Positions 42,895 to 53,000 of a DNA stretch of 58,255 nucleotides are shown in pieces. This DNA comes from Chloroflexota bacterium (GTDB lineage: Bacteria > Chloroflexota > Dehalococcoidia > Bin125): assembly GCA_026707145.1 (NCBI GenBank), contig JAPOXK010000018.1, forward strand, positions 1 to 58,255, given 5' to 3'. Every line of letters starts with the position of its first letter. Within the stretch, counting starts at the first letter, position 1. The translations under genes and the position numbers were made by a program. The notes below the pieces were generated by a model. That model ran no database searches and had not been told where the DNA came from. It saw only the letters and a program-made list of their open reading frames with translations.

Positions 42895-43767
42895 GTGCGC
42901 CGGGCGCGGGCCATCGCCGGATGCCTGTTCCTTGCCGCGGCGCTGGCCGCCTGCGGCGACGAGGACGAAGCGCTGGTCCCCGCCCCCTCCAAGGCGGACC
43001 CCGCCGCGTATACCCAATATGTGGTGGACACAGCCATCGCCCTCTACGAGAATCAGGGCCTCGAGGCCACGATCGTCCACTACAGCCAGCCCGACAGCAT
43101 CGACGGCCAGTGGTACGTGTTCATCATCGACGCGGACGACCGCGTCATCGCCCATCCCGACCCGGGCCACGTGGGCCTGGACCTGAAGGGCTGGGTGGGC
43201 ACCGACGCCAACAGATACGAGTTCGGCCCCGCCATGCTGGCCGCCACGGAGGAAGGCATGTGGGTCTCCTACGTGTACCGCAACCCCGCGCGTGGCGGCG
43301 CCGGGACCTTCGAGCTGAAGAACGTCTGGGTGCAGCGGCGCGACGGGCTGCGGTTCGCCTCGGGCTGGTACATCGACGCCGACGTGTTCACCGAGCAGCT
43401 CGTGGCGGTGGCCGTGGCGACCTACCGTGCCCGTGGGCTGACGGGGACGCTGGACTACTTCGCGCAACCGGGCAGCGCCCTGGCGGGGCTGGAGCCGGCG
43501 GTCACCTACTACAACGCCGCCGCCACGGTCGACGGGCAGTGGTTCGCCTTCATCGGCGCCCCGGACGGGACGATCGCGGGCCACTCCGACCCGGCGATGA
43601 TCGGCCAGCCGATCGCGGAGATCTTCGGCCTGGTGCCGTTCCCGCTCCCCGATCTCACGGCGGACGGCGCATGGGTGGACGTGGGCTGGCTGCGGGTCTT
43701 CGTGGCGGGCACCGACGGCTACCTGTTCGGCGCTGGCTGGGAGCGGGATGACCGCTTTCTGTACTAG
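42895..43767 (+). CDS. Lipoprotein with Cache-like sensory domains
   Basis: 290 residues. GTG 42895 has AGGAG 4 nt upstream; ATG 42862 is an in-frame alternative. A signal peptide ends in ALAAC. Two Cache-like segments of about 110 residues follow, each with a similar plan: YVVDTAIALYENQGLEATIV then WYVFIIDADDRVIAHPDP, and AVAVATYRARGLTGTLDYF then WFAFIGAPDGTIAGHSDP. Cache domains sense small molecules outside the cell and are usually part of chemoreceptors or kinases; this one has no transmembrane signalling part, so it may be a stand-alone binding lipoprotein. Confidence 0.8.
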   Translation: MRRARAIAGCLFLAAALAACGDEDEALVPAPSKADPAAYTQYVVDTAIALYENQGLEATIVHYSQPDSIDGQWYVFIIDADDRVIAHPDPGHVGLDLKGWVGTDANRYEFGPAMLAATEEGMWVSYVYRNPARGGAGTFELKNVWVQRRDGLRFASGWYIDADVFTEQLVAVAVATYRARGLTGTLDYFAQPGSALAGLEPAVTYYNAAATVDGQWFAFIGAPDGTIAGHSDPAMIGQPIAEIFGLVPFPLPDLTADGAWVDVGWLRVFVAGTDGYLFGAGWERDDRFLY

Positions 43768-43803
43768 CCATCACGTGCTTGGGGTAGCCTCCCGGCCGCA
43801 CGG

Positions 43804-43833
43804 GGCGGGGGCAGCGGAGGACCGATGACGCGG
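43804..43833. repeat. 30-bp direct repeat flanking the Cache lipoprotein gene (copy 2)
   Basis: Near-identical to 42825-42854. Followed by a coding-like fragment unrelated to the Cache gene. Confidence 0.7.
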
Positions 43834-43839
43834 CGACCG

Positions 43840-43985
43840 ACATCAGCTTGCTGGAGGCGCCGGGAGACGGCGTGCCGCCCCTGCGCTTGGCCGACGCCAT
43901 CCCGCCACCCTGTACGCCGCTGCGGTTCGTGGGGTATTCGGATGGGGTCGAGGGAGTGACGACCTGGGCGCCGCGCGCCTCTCCG
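43840..43985 (+). pseudogene. Fragment resembling a trypsin-like protease
   Basis: One plus frame reads DISLLEAPGDGVPPLRLADA and then PCTPLRFVGYSDGVEGVTT. The D-x-x-LLE, P-LRLA and VGY-G spacing resembles the Asp-containing core of chymotrypsin-fold proteases such as the one at 20415-23381 (HDVALLEV, VYLVGYPLAGALTAAT). It has no start or catalytic His or Ser in this frame and ends before the giant gene's stop. Probably a small protease relic; low certainty. Confidence 0.35.
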
Positions 43986-44004
43986 GATCTATCGGGACAG
44001 GAGT

Positions 44005-47000
44005 CTAATCTCCGACCGTTTCTGCGACGGACGCCACGACCCAGAGCACGTCGCCGGGGACGATGGGGAAGCCGCCGCGGTCCGTGGCGGGCAGGTAGGA
44101 GCGGTCCCAGGCGCGGGTGGCGCGGTTGTACTGCCAGACGATCGCCACGTCCGTACCCCCGAACAGATCGGCCGCCGTCGTGGGGAGCCCGGCCGGTACG
44201 ACCACGAGGTCGCCGCCGACCCGCAGGTCCAGGGTGATCGGGTCGGCGATGGGCGACGCCGGAGGCGGCTGCCCCGCCACCGTCAGCGTCTGCCTCACCG
44301 GGGACACGACCCAGAGCACGTCGCCGCCTGCGATGGGGAAGTCGCCCGTCCCGAGGGCGGGCAGATAGGAGCGGTCCCAGGCCCGGGTGGCGCGGTTGTA
44401 CTGCCAGACGATCGCCACGTCCGTGGCCCCGAACAGATCGGCCGCCGTCGTGGCCGCCCCGGCCGGCACGACTACGAGGTCGCCGCCCGCCTGCAGATCC
44501 AGAATGAGGAGGTCGGACTCCTCCTCTCCCAGGCGCAGCCGGTAGACCCGCATGCGGCTGCCGTCCGGCGCCGTCACCGTGACGGTGATCTCCAGCCCGG
44601 GCAGCAGCCGCACGTGGTGGCCGTTGGCCGGGTCGCCGTCGTGGTCCGCCGGCTCGATCTGGAGGACCGCGTCGGGCTGAGCCGGGACGGCCGTTAGGGT
44701 CGCGATGTTGCCGTGCGGGATCGTGGCGCTGGCGTAGTCGGAGCGCAGGGGTGAGAACGCGCCGAAGTCGACGCCGCTGAGCGTGAGCGAGGCGAGGCGG
44801 GCATCAATCGCGTCAGGCATGTTGTAGGTGTAAACTCTGCTGTCGCTCTCGTCGGCGACGTACATCACGTCCCCGTTGGCCCAGATGCCCCGCGGGCTGT
44901 TGTTGCTCGCGCTGCTCAGTTCCGTGAAGTCCTCGTCACGGACGCGCTCTAGGGCGGGTGGCTTCTCGGGAGCGACCTCCCCCGTGTCCGGCAGGACCGG
45001 CAGACGGTAGGCCCAGAGTTCCTTGAGGCCATGGTCCGAAACCCAGACCGAGACGCCGTCGGACCAGAGGCCACGAGGGTCGCCGTTGCGTGAGTCGAGG
45101 GCGTACTCAGCGAGCAAGTCGCCGCTTGAGAGGTCGTAGGCGAAGAGGGATGGGTTGCGATTGAGCACCCATATGGTCGTGCCGTCGGACCAGATGCCGC
45201 GGGCGTCCCGGTTGCGCGCCGTCAGCTCGATGTCCGCCTCGGGGCGCCGCTCTCCGGTAGCGAGGTCGTAGGCGAACAGTTTGTCCTGGCCGCTGTCGGA
45301 GACCCAGAAGAGGGTCTTGCCGTCGGACCACACCCCGCGCGGTGCCCGGTTGCGCGGGTCGAGCTTGAACTCGCGGTCCTCGACGCGATCGCCCGTCTCC
45401 ACGTCGTAGGCGTAGATGGCGTCGTCGGCGCCGTCGCCGTTCTCGAGCAGCCAGAGCGTCGCGCCGTCGGACCACATCCCGGTGGGGGAATCGTGACCGC
45501 CGGCGAGCGGCTCGATGTCGTGCTTCACCGTCCACTCGAAGTCGACAGTGCTGGGCGAGGGTCCCGAGGACCCACCGCCACCACCGCCACCACCACCGCC
45601 GCCGCTGAAGGTGCCTGAGCTGAACCTGGCGACGGTGATGATGACGTCCACGGAGTCGTCGGGTGAGTCAGACGGGTCGTAGCTGGGGTTGAATCCATCG
45701 TGCACGTCCACCGTGACGTTGTGAGTCTCTTGCACGTCCGGGTCCAGCACGGCCTTCGTGCGGATCTGGCCGGTCTCCGGGTCGATCTCGAACTTGTCGG
45801 CGTCGGGTCCGCTCAGCGTGTAGGTGAGGATGTCGTCCGAGTCGGGATCGGTCGCTTTCACGGGTGGGCCCACGGACCTGCCCGCTCCCGTTCCCTGCCC
45901 CACCGAGCGTGGCACCTCGGCCTCGTCGAAGGCGGGAGCGGTGTTCGACGAGGGGCTGCTGTCGCCGATCCGGGCGCCCAGCTCCGCCGAAGCGGACTTG
46001 TTGCCGCCCCGACGGTCGGAGTACTCCACCGTCGCCCGCAGGTAGTTGCCCACGTCGTCGGCGCCCGCGGTGTAGGAGGATGACGTGGCGCTCGGGATGT
46101 CCTCCCAACTCGATCGGTTGCTGGACCGCTCCCACTGCCATGCCTCGCCGGTCACGTTGCCGTCGTCGTCGACGAGCACGGCGTCGAAGCGCGTGTCCTC
46201 CCAGCCGCGCAGCGGCGAGATGCTGAGCACGCCCGCTTCCTCCACGTCCGTCACCGTGACGGTTACGTCGAGGCTTCCCGTGAGGCCGTCGGGGTCCTCA
46301 GCGGTCACTCTGATCGAGAAGCTCGTGGTGCCGCTCTCGTAGTCCGGCGGCGTCGCGAAGTACAGCTGGCCGCGGCTGGAGATCCAGAAGTCGTTGCTGT
46401 TCACGGACCACTCGAGCGTGTCCCGCTCCGGGTCCGTGCCGGTGTAGGTCGCGATGGCGGCGCTGCTGTTCTCGGCGATGGACGGCGAGGTGTTGCCGCT
46501 GACCTCCGGCGCCTCGTTGACGTTGGTCACCGAGATCGTCACGGTCCGGCTGGCGTCGATGGCGTCCGAGTCGTCGTCGCCGTTCTGGTCCCTGCCGTCG
46601 GTGACTTGCACGGTGACGCGGTACGTCCGCTTGCCCTCGAAGTCCAGCGACACGTCCTGCGCGAGCCTGATCTGCCCGGTGCCCTCATCGATGGTGAACG
46701 AATCGGCGTCCGTCCCCGTGAGCGAGTAGGCGAGGGGGTCGTTGACGGCTGAGTCGCCGGCGTTCAGGTCGGTTGCGGCCACCGGGTCCCCGATGGCGTC
46801 GCCGCTTTGGGCGTCCTCGGGCACGTCGCGCTTGCCGTCCTCCGTGGCCGGGAACGACGGCGCCGAGTTGACCGGCGGCGGGTCGCCCACGCGCGACGAC
46901 ACCTTCGAAGCCGTCTTGTTCTGGCCGTGGCCGTCGGTGTAGGAGGCCGTGGCGCGGATGAAGTTGCCCGCGTCGACCAGCGTCGGCGTGTACGAGGCGC

Positions 47001-50000
47001 CAGTCTCCCCGACCAGATTGACCCAGTCCGTGCGGCCGTTGGGCGAGCGGTGCCAGGCCCAGCTGACCGAGCCCGAGATCGGGTTGTCGTCGTCCTCGAG
47101 GACCGCCCTGACCTCGACGCGGGCCTGGATGGTGGCCGTGAGCGTGGTGAGCGTGACGGTGCCGGGCTCGTCCTCGTTCCCGACCGTGATCGTCACGTCG
47201 ATCGAGTCGTCGATGGTGGCGGAGGAGTTGCCGAGGCCGTCCTTCCCGTCGTGGACGTCGATCGTGACCTCGTAGCTGGACTTCGCCTCGAAGTCGAGCG
47301 GCTCCTTCACGCGAAGCTGGCCGTTGCCGGCGACGATGCTGAAGGAGGCCGCGTCCGTCCCGCTCAGCAGGTAGGTGAGGCGGTCGTTTTCGGGGTCCTC
47401 CGCGGCCACGGGGGCGCCGATGTTCGTGCCGGCCGAGCTGTTCTCCGGAACGGTCCGCTCGCCGTCCTCCGTGGCGGGGAAGGTGGGCTGCTGGTTCTCG
47501 CCGAACACCCGCAGTGCCGTGATCCCCTCCGCGCGCTTGCCGCCCCCGCGGTTGTCCGTATAGGTGACGGACGCCCGCAGGAAGAAGCCCGCATCCGCCA
47601 GCACCGTGGTGTAGCTGCTGGAGATCCCGCTGGAGGTCGTGTTCGGGATGAAGGTCCAGCCCGTGCGCCCGTCGCGGGAGCGCGCCCACCGCCAGCTGCG
47701 CCCGCTGATGCTGCCGTCGCCGTCGGTGAGCGTGGCCTGCACCGTGACGCCGACCCCCGGTTCCGGCACCGAGAGCGTGACCACGCCCTCCTCCTCCACG
47801 TCGAGGACGCGAATCGAGACCGTCGTCTCGTCGTCGGCCACGCGCTCGGTCTCGACCGTGCCCTGGTCGTCCTTCCCGTCGCTCACGTTGACGGGCACGA
47901 GGAGGAGCCCCGTCGTCGTCTCGAAGTCCAGCGGCTCGACGGTCCGCAGCTGCCCGGTGGAGGGGTTGATCTCGAAGAGCGCGCCGTCGCCCCCCTCCCC
48001 GATCGCGAACGTGAGGGTGTCGTTGTCGCGGTCGGTCGCCGTCACGCGCTCGCCGATGTCCTCGCCGGCGCCCGTCTCGGGGATGTCCTGGGCGCTGCCC
48101 GTGCGGATGCGCGGAGGCGCGTTGGGGATGGGGTCCGGCGTGATCGCGGCCGTCGCCTCGCTCTCGACCGACTTTCCCCCGCCCCGGCGGTCGGTATAGG
48201 GGTTCACGATGGCGCGCAGCTCGAGGCCCGTCTCGTCCTCGTCCGCGACGTAGGTGTAGGAGAGCAGGGCGGTGTTGGCGTGGATCAGCTGCTGCCACCC
48301 GCCTCCCGACATACGCGTCTGGATGACCCAGGCGAACCCCCCGGTGCCCGGGAGCTGGTTCAACACGATGCCGCCGTCCGGGTCGGAGATCGTGAACGTG
48401 ACGCTCTCCCCCACCGCCGGGTTGAGGTTGCTGACCGAGATCGATCCGGCCTCCTCCACGTCCTGCACCGTGAGCGTCACGTCGTGCCGGACGGCGCGGC
48501 GGGTGGGCCCGCTCTGGATGTCCGTTGCGACAACGGTGTACTGGTAGACGTTGTCGACGTTCGCATCGTGCGGGTCCTCCCAGTTGGGCGTGGCGTTGAA
48601 CGTGACCGTCCCGCCGGCGTCGATGGTGAAGTCCAGCCTGTCCGGCCCTTCGAGCGACCAGTTGACGAAGCCCTCTTCGTCGCGCGCCGTGTACGACACG
48701 ACGTCGGATATGGCGTTCTCGTCGTAGGAGAGGGTGGCCGACGGGCTCCCGGTGAACTCCGGCTGCTCGTTCACGTCGTCCACCTGGACCAGGAATTCGT
48801 CGCCGGGCTCCCCGAGCTGCCCGACGTTCTCGAGGGTGTTGTCGGGCGGCGTGTTGGCGTCCCTGGCCAGGATGATCAGCTGGTAGATGTTGCTGGTGGA
48901 GCCGGAGCCGGTCGATTGCTCGAAGTCGGGCAGGCTGGCGAATCTCAGGACCCCCTTGCCGTCGGCGTCCTTCGTGATCGTGAAGTCGCTCGCATCGGGG
49001 CCGTCGAGCTCCCAGGTGATGACCTCCCCCTCCTCGTCGCGGGCGGTGAAGGTCGCGATGGCGTCGATGTCGGCAAGGGCCACGCCCGCGTCGTACTCGA
49101 TCTCGTCGTAGAGGGCGTTGGGTAGCGGAGTGATCTCCGGCTTCTCGTCGACGTTGGTGACGGTGACGGCGATCGGGTACGGCCTGATCCTCGACGTGAC
49201 ACCGGCGGTGTCCCGCAGGCGCATGGTGACCTTGTAGACGTTGTCGCCCTCCGTCTGCCCCGCCTCGGGGGAGTCGGCGGGTTGTTCGAAGTTGGGGCGG
49301 TTCTTGAACCGGAGGCGGCCGAAGCGGTCGCCGATGGTGGTGACGGAACTGCCCTCGATGTCGCCGGTGTCCAGGCCTGCCAGGGTCTCGTAGAAGATCG
49401 AGTGCCCTTCCTCGTCGTGCCCCCGGTACTCGCCAATGAGGGAGTCCCACGAGTCGGCGTCGTACGGGATCTCGGCGAAGGTGGGGTTGAGGTCGCCGCT
49501 GATGAGGACGGGGATCTCGTTGAGGGCCGTCACCGTGACCGTGACCTCGAACGTGCCGACGCTGTTGCTCTCGCCCTGCTGGTCGTCCGCCCGCACCTGG
49601 ATCACGTACTCGTTGTCCCCGCCCATGTCGTCGGGCCGCTCGAAGTCCGGCCTCGCCGTCATCTCGCCGGTGACCGGGTGGGTGACGGGCGCGATGTCGA
49701 AGGAGAGCACGCCCGTCGACGCGTTGATGCTGAAGTGCGCCGCGTCGTCGCCGGCCACCGACCAGCTCACCATGTCGTCGTCGTCGTCGTACGCCGTGAA
49801 CGTCGCGACCTCGTAGTCCGAGGCGGGGATGGCCGAGGGGTCCCGGGAGAAATTGATCTCCTGGAAGCTCGGCGCCATGTCCCCGCTCACCACCGGCCGC
49901 TCGTTCAGGTCGTTGACCATGACCTGGACGCCCTGGCTGTCTTCCAGCCTTGGGCTCCCGTTGTCTCTCACCCGCACGATCACGTCGTAGGTGTTGTTAG

Positions 50001-53000
50001 TGCCGGTGTCGTCCGGGTTCTCGTAATCCGGCGGGCTCTTGAACGTGAGCTCGGCCGTTCCGTTCACGGTCGAGGTGATGTTGAAGTCCCCGGCGTCATT
50101 GCCCGACAGGTCCCACGACATCGTCCCCGTCGTGGCGTCCGGGTCCGTCGCGATGTACGTCGCGACGACTCCCGTGGCGTTCTCGTCGAACGTGGCGGTG
50201 GCGGGAGCGGTGGTCAGCGTTGGCGTCTCATTGACGTCCGTGACGGTCACGGCGAGGGACTTGGAAACGCTCAGGTGATTCGACGTGCCCCGGGCGCCGT
50301 CGATGCCGTTGTCCGTGACCGTGACCGTGACGTTGTAGACGCCGTCGCCGCCGGCATCCTGCTTGTTCTCGAAGTTCGGCGCGTCCTTGAAGGTGAGCAC
50401 GCCGCTGGTCGCGCCGATCTCGAAGAAACCCCCGTCGTCGGCGCTTTCCACGGACCACGTCAGCGTGTTGGCCGAGTCGTTGTCCTCTTCGTTGTTGTCC
50501 GGGTCGTCTGCGAGGTACGCGAGGACGGCAGTCTGGTTTTCCGCGACGGAGATGGCGGTCTGGGTGGTCTTGATGGCGGGCTGCTCGTTGACGTCGGTAA
50601 GGGTGATGATCACCGAGATCTCGTCGTCGGTGTTGGTGTGAGGAGAATTGCTGGCCGCGTCCTTGTTGTCATGCACGCGCAGCGTGACGCTGTAGTGGGC
50701 CTTGTCTTCGAAGTCGTAGTCGACGCCGCTCTTGGTCTTGATCTGTCCAGTGCCGGTATCGAGGGTGAAGGATGACTCGTCGCCGCCCGTGCCGAACGAG
50801 TAGGTGAGCGTGTCGCCAGAGTCGTCATCCGTGGCCTCCACCGGATCGCCGACGTTCACCCCACCGCCGCTGTTTTCCGGCACCTCCCGCGATGCAGGCG
50901 AGGTCTCGTCGAACTCCGGCTCGTTGTTGCTGGCGCTGATCTGGCCCGTCACGGCATTGGCGCTCTTGCCCGAGCCCTGGGGGTCCGTGTAGGTCGCCGT
51001 GGCGCGCAGGAACCTGTTCACGTCCACGGCCACGGATGTATAGGTGTTGGATGTCGCCCCGGAGATGGGGGCGAAGGGACCTGAGGCCGAGGCCCCCAGC
51101 GCCCACTGCCAGCTCACGCTGGTCGGCGTGCCGTCGATGTCGGTCACCGACGCCGTCAGCGTCTCGCCGCCCGACTCTGTGCCCGTGATCGTCACGGTCC
51201 CCGGCTCGTCGAGGTTGTTGACGTTGATGGTCACGGCGATGGTGTCGTCCCACACGGTGTCGCTTGCCCCGCTGGCGTCTTTCTTGTCGCGCACCTCAAC
51301 GACCACCGAGTAGCTGGAGTTGCTCTCGAAGTTCAGCGAGGCGCTGGTCTTGATCTGGCCGTCGCCCGTGTCGATGCTGAACGACCCCGCATCCGCGCCG
51401 GTCAACCGATATTCCAGGGTGTCGCCGTCGTCGTCGGTGGTGCTGACAGGCGAGCCGACGTTTGCGCCCGACGCGCTGTTCTCGTTCACGTTACGCGTGG
51501 CCATCATGCTGCTGAACGACGGATCGACGTTGCCGGACGCCACCTGGCTCGAGGCGGCGCTGGTTGCGGACTTACCGGAACCCTCGGGGTCCGTGTAGGA
51601 CGCCGTGGCCTTCAGGTACTTGCCCACGTCCGCGGCCACGGGCGTGTAGGGATTGGAGGTGGCCCCGCTGATGGGTGTGAATGTCCCAAGCGCCGTGTCG
51701 GATCGCGACCACTGCCACGTCACGTTGCTGGTCGCCCCGTCATGGTCGGTGAGCGTCGCGGTTACCGGCTGCCCGGCCGTGATCGTGCCGGGCAGCGTCA
51801 CCGTCCCGGCCTCGTCAATGTTGGTCACGGTGACGGCGACGTTGATGCTGTCGTCGACGGCGGAGTCGTTACCGCCCTGGGCATTCTTGCTGTCGCGCAC
51901 CCGCACGGTCACGTTGTAGACGTTGTTGGTCCCCTGGTCCCTGGGGTCCTCGTAGTCGGTGAGGGCCTGAAACCTGAGCTCGCCCGTTGACGAGTTGATG
52001 GTGAAGTCGGCCGCGTCGGCGCCGCCCAACGACCAGGTCAGCGTGTCGTCCTCCGGGTCGTCCGCCGCGTAGGTGGCGAGCGCGTCGCTGGGTCCTGTCC
52101 CCTCCGGCTTGCTGATGGTTGTGTGGGACGAGCCCGTGCTCGTGATGTCCGGCGCCTCGTTGACGTCCTCGACATTGACTACAACTTCGAAGGTGTCGCT
52201 CAGTGCGGGCGAGCCACTGTCGGTGACCTCGATGGTCACCTGGTAGGTGTTGGAGGGGGTGTCTGCCAGACTGCCCGGCGTCTCGTAGTCCGGCGCGTCC
52301 TTGAACGAGAGTACGCCGGAGGTCGAACCGATCTCGAACAGCGATCCGTCCTGGTTCTCCTCAGTGCTGGTGTCGCTGGCTATCGACCACAGGTGGGTGT
52401 CCGCCGGGTCGTCGTCCGAGACCATGTAGGTCCCCACCGAGGTGGTGTTCTCATCCACCTCGGGGAAGGCGGTACCGGTGATTGTGGGCGGCTCATTGAC
52501 GTCGTTGACGTTGATGGTCACCTTGATGCTGTCGTCAAATATGCTGTCGGCGCCTCCGGCGGGGCCTTTGCTGTCGCGAACGTAGAGCGGCACGACGTAG
52601 GAGGAAGTGCTCTCAAAATCCAAGGGGGCAAATGTTGAAAGCTGACCGGTGTTCGTGCCGACGCCGAAAAGCAACAGGACATTCGCGGGCAGCGAGTAGG
52701 TCAGCGTGTCGCTCGTGTCATCGTCCGTGGCGGCGACCGGGTCCCCGAAGGCGGTCATAATCGGCGTGTTCTCGTCAATGGAGATTGTGATCGCCTCGCT
52801 CGAGAACTCCGGCCTGTCGTTGGTCGCGCCGGTGTGGTTCGTCACCGGCCTGCTTGTCTCGGCCACCGCTTCGTTGTTCGCCAGATCCTTCACCGGGTTT
52901 GTTCCTTTTGTGTAGTCCAGCGTTACCGTGTCGCCGCTTGCAGCGCCCGTCGACAGCGTGAGCGCCACCTCGGCGCCCCGCACGACGACGCTGGACGGGG

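Noticed and set aside
45570..45605. Trinucleotide repeat (CCACCGCCA type) as a microsatellite or regulatory repeat
   Set aside because: It encodes the Gly-rich linker of the giant surface protein in frame.
46807..49125. Long open frames on the plus strand and in another minus frame opposite the giant surface protein
   Set aside because: They mirror the repeat structure of the cadherin array and have no start signals or recognisable domains.
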